A DNA stretch of 64,000 nt from Cytobacillus oceanisediminis. GTDB lineage: Bacteria; Bacillota; Bacilli; Bacillales; Cytobacillaceae. A program made the position numbers and the translations under genes. Below are positions 1-8,629 of this stretch, piece by piece. Every line of letters starts with the position of its first letter. Positions within the stretch are counted from its first letter, which is position 1. The stretch covers positions 1,295,501 through 1,359,500 of the forward strand of contig NZ_CP065511.1 of assembly GCF_022811925.1 (NCBI RefSeq), in the 5' to 3' direction. The notes beneath the pieces were generated by a model that saw nothing but the letters and a program-made list of their open reading frames with translations, searched no databases and was not told where the DNA came from.

Positions 1-176
1 TTGAATACACCATTGATTCTTTCTTCGATTTGCTGAAGATTGCATTTATTTTCATGTTCCACCCATGGCATAGAAATTTCAAAGCGAATGCCATATTTCC
101 ATAAATAGAACAGGGGTGGTTTTAGCGTTAGATTGTTAAAATGCTCTTTCATAAATTGAGACAAAAGGTTTTTCAT
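1..176 (-). CDS. DUF3885-like protein, N-terminal part (runs off the window edge)
   Basis: The reverse strand gives an open frame starting with ATG at 176, preceded by a good GGAGGG ribosome binding site about 180-187. The 58 visible residues contain the pattern PPLFYLWKYGIRFE, which resembles the N-terminal signature of DUF3885 proteins (a proline-leucine-phenylalanine segment followed by GIRFE). The family has no known biochemical function. The rest of the gene lies outside the window, so completeness cannot be judged. The family assignment rests on memory of the motif only. Confidence 0.55.
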   Translation of the reverse strand, partial: MKNLLSQFMKEHFNNLTLKPPLFYLWKYGIRFEISMPWVEHENKCNLQQIEERINGVF

Positions 177-259
177 ACTCCCTCCAGATAACCATGGTTA
201 ATACTTTTGTATTATGTAAAAATTGATTTAAAGTTCTTTAGATTAAGGAGATATTTAAA

Positions 260-953
260 ATGTCAAAGACAAGATTATTTACAGCTATATATATTCCAGA
301 GACACCATTTGTAAATGAAGTATTAAAGCCGAAAAATCAAAGAAATACAACTATGAATTGGTAGAAAGTAAAAAATCGCTGATACTCTTTATCATTTTAT
401 TTATAAAAAGGATGAAAAACAACTTCATAGCTACTATTTTATAGGGGATTTAGAAGATGCGTTGGAAAAATATTTATTTGTGGAAAACAATGATTTATAT
501 GATGACTTTGTTTCGCAGTTTTGGGGTGGAGGACAAAGATATTGGGAAAGTGGCATGGACACCCATTTAGATGTTTATAATTCAGAAGATGTACTCAAAC
601 AACTAAACCAAGCGTATAACAATCATTTTTATGAAGAGGATGAACCTACACCTTTGTGCCATATATTTGGACAACAGATGTGGCATAGTAGCGCCTGCCT
701 GATTGCTAATCGAACAGCTTTAATCGAACTAAGAGAAGCGATTGATGTCGCTTTAAAGCATAAAGAATCAAGGTTAGGATTATCTCCTTCTGATGGTGAG
801 GGATATGATTTATTTATCAAATGTGCTGAAGATGACTTTGAATGGGAAGAGTTAGAAATGCCATACCACGATAGAAAGTGTTATGTACCTGATGAAGCAG
901 CTGAACTTTCTCCATATAAAGTTTTCAAAAAATATAAACGTCATTTTCGTTAA
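260..953 (+). pseudogene. Unrecognised protein gene broken by two frameshifts
   Basis: An ATG at 260 follows AAGGAG at 245-250 and opens a frame that stops at 364. The coding sense continues in a second frame (about 328-380, reading AEKSKKYNYELVESKKS) and then a third (about 381-953, reading DTLYHFIYKKDEKQLHSYYF and onward). The three pieces join into a single plausible protein of about 230 residues, so one gene has probably suffered two indels. The 3' part alone, read from TTG at 462, would be 163 residues but has no ribosome binding site. The acidic C-terminal half is rich in Trp and Tyr. I do not recognise the family. Sequencing error at both sites is the alternative to real decay. Confidence 0.6.
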
Positions 954-1021
954 TTCTTCTGTATGAATGTCTTTACAAAACAAAAGGTAAGTCAGTTCAA
1001 GTAATTTCTGCCAAATAAAAG

Positions 1022-1213
1022 TAGAAAAAATTTAATGAAAGCCAGCAGCACGGCAATCAGCACGAAGTTCACCGCTCCAGGAGACCATTCAAATAAATAG
1101 AAGGTACAATCGTAATCCCCGAAATGTCTCCCTCGGAAAGCCCGTTCGGAATCGTAAAGAAATTGACCCCATTCGCAAAAACAAAGGCATCGGTTAAAAG
1201 CAGGAGAATATCT
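1022..1213 (-). pseudogene. Remnant of a YitT-family (DUF161) membrane protein
   Basis: Read on the reverse strand, one frame gives FANGVNFFTIPNGLSEGDIS followed by GITI, the hallmark N-terminal region of YitT-family multi-spanning membrane proteins. The match then jumps to another frame (WSPGAVNFVLIAVLLAF, about 1083-1022), which is the next part of the same family. There is no start codon at the right place and the remaining roughly 200 residues of a YitT protein are missing, so this is a truncated and frameshifted remnant. Confidence 0.65.
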
Positions 1214-1217
1214 TTTA

Positions 1218-1379
1218 TTATTTTTTTACTTGTCCGCCACCCTTATAGGATAAAACCAGATGGTGCTCGCCTGTTTCCATAGCCGCTAATTTATCATTGA
1301 ACCCGGTCGGTAAGAATTCAAGCAGGCTTCATCCGCTGTCAATAAACAGGTTCTCTCCCGGAAAGGAAAAAAGCTTTTT
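1218..1379 (-). pseudogene. Unrecognised gene remnant with an in-frame stop
   Basis: Reverse-strand frame reading KLFSFPGENLFIDSG, an in-frame TGA at 1329-1331, then SLLEFLPTGFNDKLAAMETG and HHLVLSYKGGGQVKK before a TAA at 1218-1220. The composition looks protein-coding, but there is no start codon and a stop sits where Trp or Arg would fit. It lies directly upstream (in reverse-strand sense) of the YitT remnant. I cannot name the family. It fits the general decay of this edge of the window. Confidence 0.35.
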
Positions 1380-1425
1380 AATTGGGTCTGGGTCAGACTG
1401 ACCCCTTTGAAGCATTCCCGCCTGA

Positions 1426-1626
1426 GCAAACCAATACCATAGAGTCTACAAAGAATACTTACAAAATGATATACATAGCTTCTCTTTTTTCAGTCAACTG
1501 ATGAATGGTTTCATGCCTGGTGTCGATTTTTTAGTAATAGGTCTTTTTGTTTCATCAGAAGAGCTGTTTGAGCAGGGAGCTGCTCCACGCCGTTCAAAGA
1601 GTAAGCCGGTGGCATTATCGCAATGA
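1426..1626 (+). pseudogene. Possible 3' remnant of an unrecognised gene
   Basis: A forward frame opens after a TGA near 1423 and runs to TGA at 1624-1626, reading YHRVYKEYLQNDIHSFSFF, then NGFMPGVDFLVIGLFVSSEE and a basic tail. The residue mix looks protein-like, but no start codon with a ribosome binding site precedes it. The first ATG (1501) lies inside the apparent domain. A G/C-rich inverted repeat (GGTCAG/CTGACC, about 1391-1403) lies just upstream. I cannot assign a family, and chance openness is possible at 67 codons. Confidence 0.25.
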
Positions 1627-1752
1627 AAGCTGATGAATTGCATCAGGTTGTTTTGTATCAGCCTAGATTTTACCAGAAAATTTTAAAAATTTCAATTCAC
1701 CCTGTCCTTTTTGCTGTTTTGTTTGTATATAGAGGGTGAGGGAGCTGAAACA

Positions 1753-1992
1753 ATGGATGGTGTCATTGATTATCATTATGAGATTTGGCGAACCATTTTT
1801 GAAGATAGGCTGGAGGGAGAGGCTGTGAGAAAGGTGCTTGAAAATCCTTTTCCGCCGAAGGTTCCGGTTAAGGAGATGCGACCTCGCGTGCCATCCCAGA
1901 TTGTAAAGAGACAAAGTGTCACATTCCAGTCATTGTATGAAATTTTAAACTTCTGCGGGCAGTTTGATAAAAAGTGCCTAAGCATGGTATAA
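1753..1992 (+). CDS. Small hypothetical protein (79 aa)
   Basis: The ATG at 1753 is preceded by a GGTGAGGGAG stretch about 10 bases upstream, so I prefer it to the TTG-type start further up. The product is a small soluble, charged protein with a Pro/Val-rich middle (FPPKVPVKEMRPRVPSQIVK) and two cysteines near the C-terminus (NFCGQFDKKC). A terminator-like hairpin follows ten bases after the stop, which supports a real transcription unit. I do not recognise a family and infer no function. Confidence 0.55.
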   Translation: MDGVIDYHYEIWRTIFEDRLEGEAVRKVLENPFPPKVPVKEMRPRVPSQIVKRQSVTFQSLYEILNFCGQFDKKCLSMV

Positions 1993-2001
1993 GTGTAAAA
2001 G

Positions 2002-2029
2002 AAGCAGGGATACGCTGCTTTTTAATTTT
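2002..2029 (+). terminator. Rho-independent terminator
   Basis: AAGCAG / CTGCTT hairpin with a short loop followed by TTTAATTTT, directly after the 79-residue gene. Confidence 0.6.
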
Positions 2030-2080
2030 GGGATATGGAGTTAGTATGGTATCCCTTAATGAGAGGATTGGAATGAAAAG

Positions 2081-3049
2081 ATGAAAGAAAATTTTTGGCG
2101 TGAGTTACCGCGGCCATTTTTTATACTGGCACCAATGGAAGAGGTGACGGATGTTGTTTTTCGCCATGTGGTGAGTGAAGCAGCCAGACCTGATGTTTTT
2201 TTTACTGAGTTTACAAACTCAGATAGTTATTGTCACCCTGAGGGGATCAATAGTGTGCGTGGGCGTTTGACTTTTACAGAGGATGAACAGCCAATTGTAG
2301 CCCATATATGGGGGGATAAGCCTGAATATTTCCGGCAAATGAGTATTGGTATGGCGGAGATGGGCTTTAAGGGATTGGATATCAATATGGGCTGTCCTGT
2401 CCCCAATGTGGCACAGCACGGGAAGGGAAGCGGCTTGATCCGTCGCCCGGAAGTTGCAGCTGAATTGATCCAGGCAGCCAAAGCGGGAGGTTTGCCGGTA
2501 AGTGTAAAGACAAGGCTTGGCTTCACGGAAGTAGACGAATGGAAGGTCTGGCTGAAACACATTTTGGAACAAGACATTGCTAATCTTTCCATTCATCTGC
2601 GTACAAGGGACGAAATGAGCAAAGTGCCTGCGCATTGGGAGCTGATCCCGGAGATTAAGAAACTTCGCGATCAGGTAGCACCGGATACCTTTTTGACGAT
2701 CAATGGAGATATTCCTGACCGTCAGACGGGCTTGGAGCTGGCCCAGAAATACGGTATTGATGGAGTTATGATTGGGCGCGGCATATTCCATAATCCATTT
2801 GCCTTTGAAAAGGAGAAGAAAGATCATAGCAGTGAGGAATTGCTGGACCTCTTAAGATTGCATATGGATCTCCATGATCAATATTCGCATTTAGAGCTGC
2901 GGCCGTTCACGGCACTTCATCGTTTTTTCAAGATCTATGTCAAAGGATTTCCAGGGGCAAGTGCACTAAGAAATCAATTGATGAACACAAGGTCTACAGA
3001 TGAAGTGCGTGAATTGCTTGATGCCTTTGCGTCAAAGAAACTTGATTGA
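2081..3049 (+). CDS. dus: tRNA-dihydrouridine synthase (Dus family)
   Basis: Flavoenzyme that reduces uridine to dihydrouridine in the D-loop of tRNA using NADPH and FMN. The 322-residue product has the N-terminal FMN-barrel motif APMEEVTD (17-24), the catalytic cysteine in NMGCPVPNV (Cys105), the SVKTRLG strand (141-147) and the FMN-phosphate motif [10 protein letters not shown] near 229-238. Length and motif order fit a complete Dus protein. Bacillus genomes usually carry more than one Dus, and sequence alone does not say which uridine is modified. It is monocistronic: the 79-residue gene upstream has its own terminator, and a strong terminator follows. The AGAGGAT ribosome binding site sits rather far (about 12 bases) from the ATG. 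Confidence 0.93.
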   Translation: MKENFWRELPRPFFILAPMEEVTDVVFRHVVSEAARPDVFFTEFTNSDSYCHPEGINSVRGRLTFTEDEQPIVAHIWGDKPEYFRQMSIGMAEMGFKGLDINMGCPVPNVAQHGKGSGLIRRPEVAAELIQAAKAGGLPVSVKTRLGFTEVDEWKVWLKHILEQDIANLSIHLRTRDEMSKVPAHWELIPEIKKLRDQVAPDTFLTINGDIPDRQTGLELAQKYGIDGVMIGRGIFHNPFAFEKEKKDHSSEELLDLLRLHMDLHDQYSHLELRPFTALHRFFKIYVKGFPGASALRNQLMNTRSTDEVRELLDAFASKKLD

Positions 3050-3070
3050 AACAATAACTGAATTCTAAAG

Positions 3071-3104
3071 GGAGGATGGGAAAGCGGCCCATCCTCTTTT
3101 TTTT
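3071..3104 (+). terminator. Rho-independent terminator after dus
   Basis: Perfect stem GAGGATGGG / CCCATCCTC with a loop of about seven bases and a T8 tail. Confidence 0.9.
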
Positions 3105-3251
3105 CCTAACTTCTCCGGAAATGAAGAAAAATTAAGAAGACTAAATTTCTCCAGCCAAAAGCCATTTTCTCATTGGTGGAATTAAATTCCATATGGTTAA
3201 TTCACTTGAAAAAGGGGTATTGATCAGTAAACCAAAAGGAGGTGGCCAAGA

Positions 3252-3410
3252 ATGGAAGTAGAAGTTTTATGTAACGTTGAGAACTGCAAGTATTGGGCTG
3301 AAGGCGATAAATGTGTAGCCGATTCTATTTATGTAATTGGCCAGAATGGCCGGGAAGCTGATGATGTTGAGGAAACAGCCTGTAAAACGTTTGAGCATAG
3401 TGAACAATAG
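3252..3410 (+). CDS. DUF1540 small cysteine protein (52 aa)
   Basis: A short gene with a strong AGGAGGTG ribosome binding site eight bases before its ATG. The 52-residue product has four cysteines (7, 12, 21 and 44) in the pattern typical of DUF1540 proteins of Bacilli: CxxxxCxYW, then a CVAD segment and a late CKTF. The spacing suggests a small metal-binding fold, but the function is unknown. Members are often linked with sporulating Bacilli. It is a single-gene unit closed by its own hairpin terminator. Confidence 0.8.
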   Translation: MEVEVLCNVENCKYWAEGDKCVADSIYVIGQNGREADDVEETACKTFEHSEQ

Positions 3411-3416
3411 TGAGAA

Positions 3417-3465
3417 GGCCTGGCTGCTCGCGGATTTAAACGATCCCGGCCGTCAGGTTTTTTTT
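3417..3465 (+). terminator. Rho-independent terminator after the DUF1540 gene
   Basis: Imperfect stem starting CCTGGC and closing GTCAGG, followed by T8. Confidence 0.7.
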
Positions 3466-3565
3466 ACATACAAAAAGAGAAGATTATAAAGCCCGCTAGG
3501 TTTCTCCGGAAAGGGTATAATAAATGAAAATGACATTAAATCCATGCAGACAGGAAGGAGATAGA

Positions 3566-5032
3566 ATGACGACTAGTAATGAAACCGGATGGAATTTTGA
3601 TAATAGCTATGCACGGCTGCCGCAGACATTCTTTTCAAAAGTAAAGCCAAACCCTGTACCATCCCCTGAAGTGGTGATCCTTAACGAGCCACTGGCGAAA
3701 ACATTGGGATTAAACATTGATGCATTAACAAGCGAAACAGGCATTGAGGTACTTTCAGGCTGTCGGGTCCCAGAAGAAGCTGAACCACTTGCTCAAGCTT
3801 ATGCAGGGCATCAGTTTGGACATTTTAATATGCTTGGAGATGGCCGGGCGATGCTGATCGGCGAGCAGATAACCCCTGAGGATAAACGGGTTGATATTCA
3901 GCTTAAGGGCTCCGGCAGAACGCCGTTTTCACGCGGTGGAGATGGGCGGGCGGCTCTTGGTCCAATGCTCCGTGAGTTCATAATCAGTGAAGCCATGTAT
4001 GCACTGGGAATTCCCACTACCCGCAGTCTGGCTGTCGTAACAACAGGTGAAGCCATTATCCGTGAAACCATGCTTCCAGGTGCTATCCTGACAAGAGTGG
4101 CTGATAGCCATTTACGGGTGGGCACTTTTCAATATGCGGCAAATTGGAGGCCGGTTGAGGAGCTTAAAACTCTGGCAGATTACACCATTCAGCGCCATTA
4201 TCCTGAAATTATAGATGATGAAAATCCTTACCGGGCTCTCTTGCAGACAGTGATCCAGCGCCAGGCTGCACTCATTGCCAAATGGCAGCTAACAGGTTTT
4301 ATCCATGGAGTCATGAACACCGACAACATGGCAATAAGCGGAGAAACCATCGATTATGGTCCGTGCGCCTTTATGGATAAGTATGATTTAGCAACCGTGT
4401 TCAGCTCTATTGACAGAGAAGGCCGCTATGCCTATGGAAATCAGCCTTATATTGGCGGATGGAATCTGGCAAGGTTTGCTGAATCCATCTTGCCCCTGCT
4501 GCATGAAAATGAGGAAGAAGCTGTAAATATAGCCCAGGCTGCAATTTCCGAATACAATAAAATATATCAAAATCATTGGCTTGCAGGGATGAGGGCAAAG
4601 CTGGGATTTTTTAATGAAGAAGCACAGGATGAAGCCCTTTTTACCGGCCTTCTAAAGATGATGCAGAAGTCTGGAGCAGATTATACAAACACCTTCCGTT
4701 CATTAACTTTGGGCAAGTTAGAGGAAACTTCAGTATTTAAAGATCAGGAATTTGCGGACTGGCATGGACAATGGCAGGCAAGGCTGAACAGGCAGAAGGA
4801 ATCGAAAGAAGCAGTGAATGAATTAATGAGGAAGAGCAACCCATCCGTCATCCCCCGAAATCACAGAGTGGAAGAAGCTCTTGAAGCAGCTGTTAACAAT
4901 GGGGATTACAGCGTGATGAAAAAGCTTCTTGCAGCAGTGAGGGAACCTTATGCCTATACAATAGAACAGGAAGAATACTGCAAACTACCAGAGCCATCAG
5001 GCATGCCATATCGAACATTTTGCGGAACTTAA
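3566..5032 (+). CDS. selO: Protein adenylyltransferase SelO (YdiU/UPF0061)
   Basis: SelO is a pseudokinase-fold enzyme that transfers AMP from ATP to protein Ser, Thr or Tyr residues, linked to redox stress. The product has the family core: [30 protein letters not shown] near residue 112, and the metal-binding region [20 protein letters not shown] from about residue 246, where the Asn and Asp coordinate Mg. The C-terminus ends in FCGT and keeps a cysteine. Length of 488 residues is normal. I start at the ATG at 3566 because AAGGAGAT lies just before it. A longer frame begins at 3524, but that codon sits only a few bases after a possible -10 (TATAAT at 3516-3521). Confidence 0.93.
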   Translation: MTTSNETGWNFDNSYARLPQTFFSKVKPNPVPSPEVVILNEPLAKTLGLNIDALTSETGIEVLSGCRVPEEAEPLAQAYAGHQFGHFNMLGDGRAMLIGEQITPEDKRVDIQLKGSGRTPFSRGGDGRAALGPMLREFIISEAMYALGIPTTRSLAVVTTGEAIIRETMLPGAILTRVADSHLRVGTFQYAANWRPVEELKTLADYTIQRHYPEIIDDENPYRALLQTVIQRQAALIAKWQLTGFIHGVMNTDNMAISGETIDYGPCAFMDKYDLATVFSSIDREGRYAYGNQPYIGGWNLARFAESILPLLHENEEEAVNIAQAAISEYNKIYQNHWLAGMRAKLGFFNEEAQDEALFTGLLKMMQKSGADYTNTFRSLTLGKLEETSVFKDQEFADWHGQWQARLNRQKESKEAVNELMRKSNPSVIPRNHRVEEALEAAVNNGDYSVMKKLLAAVREPYAYTIEQEEYCKLPEPSGMPYRTFCGT

Positions 5033-5061
5033 TATAAAGAAATGAACAATAAATAGGCAAA

Positions 5062-5094
5062 GCCTGGCCCCGTTTTCGGGTCAGGCATTTTTTA
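5062..5094 (+). terminator. Rho-independent terminator after selO
   Basis: GCCTGgCCCCG / CGGGtCAGGC hairpin with TTTT loop, then a T-rich tail. Confidence 0.85.
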
Positions 5095-5157
5095 TTAAGC
5101 AGGAATTTTAACTTTAGAAAAGAATACTTTCTATGATTAAAAAAGGAGGAAATTTCC

Positions 5158-5511
5158 ATGTTGAATCAAATATGTGTAATCACTATCAAAGTAAGGGATT
5201 TGAAAAGTGCGGTGAATTTTTACACTGAGGTTTTAGACTTCAAAGTATCGAAACATTATGGAGATAAAATTGTCAGTCTCGTACATAATGATGTACCGGT
5301 TGTTCTGGAAGAATGCGCAGATGAAAAAATGGGCTCCACTGTATTGCCTGGGATACTTTCAAAGAATATCGAAAGTGATTTTAGCAGAATGAGAGAAGCT
5401 GGTGTGAAAATGCTTTTTGAAGAACCTCAGCCATGTCCTCCAGGCCGTTACTTCATTATTGAGGATCCTTCAGGAAATCAGATTGAAATAGTTGAGTTCT
5501 CTAATTTATAG
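5158..5511 (+). CDS. VOC family protein (glyoxalase/dioxygenase fold)
   Basis: A 117-residue protein with a single vicinal-oxygen-chelate unit. The N-terminal beta strand and helix read ITIKVRDLKSAVNFYTEVL, and the C-terminal metal-binding strand reads YFIIEDPSGNQIEIVEF, with the conserved Glu near the end. Many VOC proteins detoxify electrophiles or bind antibiotics, but sequence alone does not give the substrate. A strong AAAGGAGG ribosome binding site precedes the ATG. The radical SAM gene follows 32 bases later on the same strand, so the two may be cotranscribed. Confidence 0.85.
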   Translation: MLNQICVITIKVRDLKSAVNFYTEVLDFKVSKHYGDKIVSLVHNDVPVVLEECADEKMGSTVLPGILSKNIESDFSRMREAGVKMLFEEPQPCPPGRYFIIEDPSGNQIEIVEFSNL

Positions 5512-5543
5512 AAGAGTCTAATGGCAGGAGAAGTTAGTGCTTA

Positions 5544-6443
5544 TTGTTGACATCAGTAGATCAGAGTGTTACTTTTAAGACAGAACATACATTCGATTTG
5601 GTGGTTAACTTGAACATACAACTTAAAGAAATCATATCAAAAAGTATCTTAACACCTGCCAAAGGTGCAATAGACAACTTTACTCATTCATTGAACCCCT
5701 ATGCGGGCTGTGCTTTTGGCTGTAAATATTGCTACGTAAGGGAGCTCCCTGTTTCCATTTTCCGTGAAGAGGAATGGGGTGCGTGGATTGATATAAAATC
5801 AAATGCGGCCGAGCTTTTGGAAAAAGAATTGGCTAAAGCTAAAAAAAGAGGAAAAGTTGCTTTATTTATGTCCTCTTCCACTGATCCTTACCAGCCGATT
5901 GAATATAAATCAAAACTGACAAGAAGTTTATTGGAAGTTATTCTTGAAAATCAGCCTGACTTTTTACATGTGCAAACCCGTTCGCCGTTGGTGAAGAGGG
6001 ATATCGATTTATTCCAGCAATATGGAGATAGAATCAGGATTTCCATGACAATCGAGACTGATAAAGAGGAAGTCAGAAAGGCATTTGCACCAGCGGCCCC
6101 TCCCATCCCGGCAAGAATGGCTGCACTAAAAGACATCAAAGATGCAGGAATTATAACTCAAGCAACATTAGCCCCGTTACTGCCATGTTCAAGGGAATTT
6201 CCTGCAAAACTTAAATCTATTGCAAACCGTGTTACGATTGACGATTTTTGGATGGGGGATGGAAGCGGCGGACGAAGGACAGAGAGACTTGGAATCCGCA
6301 AGATTTTTGAAGAGCTTGGTTTGGAGAAATGGTATAATCCATCTGCATATAAAGTGGTTCTTAAAATGCTGGACCGTGAATTTCAAGATGCACCCATTCA
6401 ATTAGGTGTATCCAAGGCTGGTTTCAGCCCTGATGGCAAATAG
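5544..6443 (+). CDS. SPL-family radical SAM protein
   Basis: Radical S-adenosylmethionine enzyme of the group related to spore photoproduct lyase. The CxxxCxxC cluster motif is GCAFGCKYCY (Cys56, 60, 63), binding a [4Fe-4S] cluster. Further conserved features are FMSSSTDPYQPIE, the TRSPLVKRDID strand and a MTIETD segment. The substrate is unknown: this subgroup lacks the extra domain of true spore photoproduct lyase. The start is uncertain. TTG at 5544 has GGAG about 15 bases upstream, which is far, and the conserved region begins only around residue 30. It lies between a VOC gene and an AAA ATPase gene, both on the same strand. Confidence 0.85.
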   Translation: MLTSVDQSVTFKTEHTFDLVVNLNIQLKEIISKSILTPAKGAIDNFTHSLNPYAGCAFGCKYCYVRELPVSIFREEEWGAWIDIKSNAAELLEKELAKAKKRGKVALFMSSSTDPYQPIEYKSKLTRSLLEVILENQPDFLHVQTRSPLVKRDIDLFQQYGDRIRISMTIETDKEEVRKAFAPAAPPIPARMAALKDIKDAGIITQATLAPLLPCSREFPAKLKSIANRVTIDDFWMGDGSGGRRTERLGIRKIFEELGLEKWYNPSAYKVVLKMLDREFQDAPIQLGVSKAGFSPDGK

Positions 6444-6472
6444 CTGATTATAAAATATATGAGGTATTTTTT

Positions 6473-7225
6473 ATGGATTTATTAAGTTCACAATATGTAA
6501 GAGGCATTCGCCTTAAAAGAGAAGATATTCCATCCTTCAATCAGTATCCCTTCAGCCTTCCCAGCTTGAAAACCATGGATGAGATGCCTTTCCACCCGAA
6601 AGTAACCTTTCTGATCGGCGAGAATGGAATGGGAAAGTCGACCCTGCTGGAGGCAGTAGCGGTTGCACTAGGATTTAATGCAGAAGGCGGATCTTTTAAT
6701 TTTAACTTTTCAACCTTCGATTCGCATTCTGTGCTGGGAGATTATCTCAAGGTGATAAAAGGCATAGATAGGCCATCTGATGGCTTCTTCCTAAGAGCAG
6801 AGAGTTTCTATAATGTCGCGTCCAATATTGAGGAAATGGACCGGGAAGGCAGCGCACCAAAAGTAATCGACTCCTTTGGAGGCCGTTCTTTACATGAGCA
6901 ATCTCATGGAGAAGCGTTTTTCTCCACGTTTCTTCACCGGTTTCGCGGCAATGGGATCTATATCCTGGACGAGCCGGAGGCGGCACTTTCTCCTTTGAGG
7001 CAAATGTCCATGCTGACAAGAATTCATGATTTGGTCAGGGAACACTCACAATTTATTATCGCCACACATTCTCCGATCATTATGGCCTATCCGGATGCAG
7101 CGATATATGAATTGAGCGAGGAAGGCATTTCAGAAAAGAAGGTGGAGGAAACGAATCATTACCGCATCATGAAACAGTTCTTTGATGATAAGAATAGAAT
7201 GCTTCACCATTTGCTGGATGAATAA
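6473..7225 (+). CDS. AAA family ATPase, ABC/SMC-like
   Basis: A compact 250-residue P-loop ATPase of the ABC/SMC-like AAA family. Walker A is GENGMGKS (49-56), the signature-like segment is QSHGE (143-147), Walker B is IYILDEPEAALS (162-173) and the switch histidine is in IIATHSP (His199). There is no transmembrane or coiled-coil arm, so it is neither a transporter subunit nor a long SMC protein. Such stand-alone proteins occur widely in Bacilli with unknown roles and sometimes act as predicted excision-nuclease-like ATPases. The gene starts 29 bases after the radical SAM gene, and a terminator follows. Confidence 0.88.
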   Translation: MDLLSSQYVRGIRLKREDIPSFNQYPFSLPSLKTMDEMPFHPKVTFLIGENGMGKSTLLEAVAVALGFNAEGGSFNFNFSTFDSHSVLGDYLKVIKGIDRPSDGFFLRAESFYNVASNIEEMDREGSAPKVIDSFGGRSLHEQSHGEAFFSTFLHRFRGNGIYILDEPEAALSPLRQMSMLTRIHDLVREHSQFIIATHSPIIMAYPDAAIYELSEEGISEKKVEETNHYRIMKQFFDDKNRMLHHLLDE

Positions 7226-7230
7226 TAAAA

Positions 7231-7251
7231 ATGGAGGCCGCATGCCTCCAT
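7231..7251. terminator. Shared hairpin terminator between convergent genes
   Basis: Perfect ATGGAGGC / GCCTCCAT stem. The A-run on its left becomes a T-run on the reverse strand, so it chiefly serves the reverse-strand VOC gene. Confidence 0.75.
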
Positions 7252-7263
7252 TGTCTATGTATC

Positions 7264-7680
7264 TTATTCACTTTCGTGGCTGAACATCCAGTTTATACCG
7301 AATTTATCTGTTAACTGGCCAAAGCTCTTGCTCCAGAATGTTTCCTGCAGCTCCATGGTTACTGTGCCGCCTTCCTGCAGATTGTTAAAATACTTTCTCA
7401 GGTTATCCAGGTCATTAGTGACAACTGCGAGATTAATGTTATTTCCTACTGTAAATGGCATACCGGGAAAAGTATCTGAAAACATAACATTACTCCCGCA
7501 AATAGTCAGGCTTGAATGCATGACCAAATTCTTTGCTTCCTCCGGAAGTGGATATTCAGGACTTTGCGGAGCATCACCAAAAGTTGTAATCTCAGGCATT
7601 TCCAGTTCAAAAGCCTTTACATAAAATTCAATAGCTTCGCGTGTATTTCCCTCAAAATTAAGATAGGCATTAACAGCCAT
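7264..7680 (-). CDS. VOC family protein, PhnB/YjdN-like
   Basis: A 138-residue protein of the PhnB-like branch of the VOC superfamily. It begins MAVNAYLNFEGNTREAIEFY, followed by AFELEMPEITTFGDAPQ. It continues with LVMHSSLTICGSNVMFSDTF and ends with the segments ETFWSKSFGQLTDKFG and INWMF. These PhnB-like homologues are common in Bacilli and their substrates are mostly unknown. I use the ATG at 7680, because the GGAAGGAG ribosome binding site would sit almost on top of the GTG nine bases further upstream. It forms its own reverse-strand unit. Confidence 0.88.
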   Translation of the reverse strand: MAVNAYLNFEGNTREAIEFYVKAFELEMPEITTFGDAPQSPEYPLPEEAKNLVMHSSLTICGSNVMFSDTFPGMPFTVGNNINLAVVTNDLDNLRKYFNNLQEGGTVTMELQETFWSKSFGQLTDKFGINWMFSHESE

Positions 7681-7773
7681 TCCTTTCACTCCTTCCTAAT
7701 ACAATACCATTATAGACAAAATATTCTAAATTTAATATAGTTCAAAAGTCAAAAAGTCAAAATCAGAACATCT

Positions 7774-8076
7774 TTATAATTCCTGAAGTGCTTGTTCTAT
7801 ATTACTGAAGCCTCTTCGGTCAATGCTATCAGGTTCATCCGATTCAATTGTCCACTCAGTTTTTGCAGGAGTTAATCCTCCATTATTATCTTTAATGAAT
7901 GGACTATGTACGTGATAAGTTTTCCCGGCCTTTTTCACCGTGTATCCTATATAGCAGTGATGGTCCTGGCCTTCTTCCTCGAAAATACCAATATCGTCGA
8001 TTCCATATTTGTCTAAATATGAATGAAATGGCTCCTGCAATGCACTGATAATTTGCTCTCTTGGTAAAAATTCCAT
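7774..8076 (-). CDS. DUF5634-like small protein (100 aa)
   Basis: A 100-residue acidic soluble protein starting MEFLPREQIISALQ, with a central segment HHCYIGYTVKKAGKTYHVHS and a C-terminal EWTIESDEPDS. I associate this pattern with DUF5634 proteins of Bacillaceae, which have no known function. GGAAGGGAGC stands upstream of the ATG. There is no signal peptide or membrane segment. It is flanked by short non-coding gaps on the reverse strand and looks monocistronic. Confidence 0.7.
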   Translation of the reverse strand: MEFLPREQIISALQEPFHSYLDKYGIDDIGIFEEEGQDHHCYIGYTVKKAGKTYHVHSPFIKDNNGGLTPAKTEWTIESDEPDSIDRRGFSNIEQALQEL

Positions 8077-8163
8077 GACGAATGCTCCCTTCCGATTATC
8101 TATCCCTTAATATGGCTTTTTTTGCAGGGATTAAACACGGAACTGTGAAAAGAGTACCCCGCA

Positions 8164-8604
8164 TCAGCGAAGTACTCTGCTCCTTAACTTAAATCTAAGT
8201 TTTCCGAGAAGCTCCATAAGTTCTTCATATTCTTCCAGCTCAATGCTGCAAGCCTGAATGGCCTCTCCGACATTTTGGGTGATAACCTCTTTTTCCTTGC
8301 GTGCTTTTTCCTCAAGGAAGATATACACCTTGCGTTCATCAGCTTTGGAACGCTCTTTTCGAAGCCATCCATTAGAAATCATTCTAGAAATCATAGGGGT
8401 GAGTGTCCCCGTGCCAAGATTTAGTCTTTCTCCAAGCTCCTTTGCTGTCACGCCATCCTTTTCCCAAAGTGCCAGAAGAACCAGATACTGCGGATAGGTT
8501 AAGCCGAATGGCTGAAGGGCACTTGTATACAGTTTTGTAAATTCGCCTGCTGTTTCATAAACAGCAAAGCATAGCTGTTTGTCCAGTGTAAAAAAGTCTT
8601 TCAC
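8164..8604 (-). CDS. ohrR: MarR-family organic peroxide sensor OhrR
   Basis: A 146-residue winged-helix repressor of the OhrR branch of MarR. The redox-sensing cysteine lies in LDKQLCFAVYE (Cys12), the position of the reactive cysteine in Bacillus OhrR, and the typical TYPQYLVLLALWE follows. The recognition region is LNLGTGTLTPMISRM and the wing SKADERKVYI. Oxidation of the cysteine by organic hydroperoxides is expected to release DNA. The GTG start follows AGGTGAT. The gene lies 25 bases downstream of the glutathione peroxidase gene on the same strand, so the two probably form an operon controlled by OhrR itself. No ohr gene is present here, and the peroxidase seems to take that place. Confidence 0.88.
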   Translation of the reverse strand: MKDFFTLDKQLCFAVYETAGEFTKLYTSALQPFGLTYPQYLVLLALWEKDGVTAKELGERLNLGTGTLTPMISRMISNGWLRKERSKADERKVYIFLEEKARKEKEVITQNVGEAIQACSIELEEYEELMELLGKLRFKLRSRVLR

Positions 8605-8629
8605 ATGATCACCTGATTCTAATCTAGCA

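Noticed and set aside
2219..2827. 202-codon reverse-strand open frame
   Set aside because: It lies wholly antisense to the dihydrouridine synthase gene, has no ribosome binding site and no recognisable motif.
5951..6139. 62-codon reverse-strand frame inside the radical SAM gene
   Set aside because: Shadow of the coding strand without start signals.
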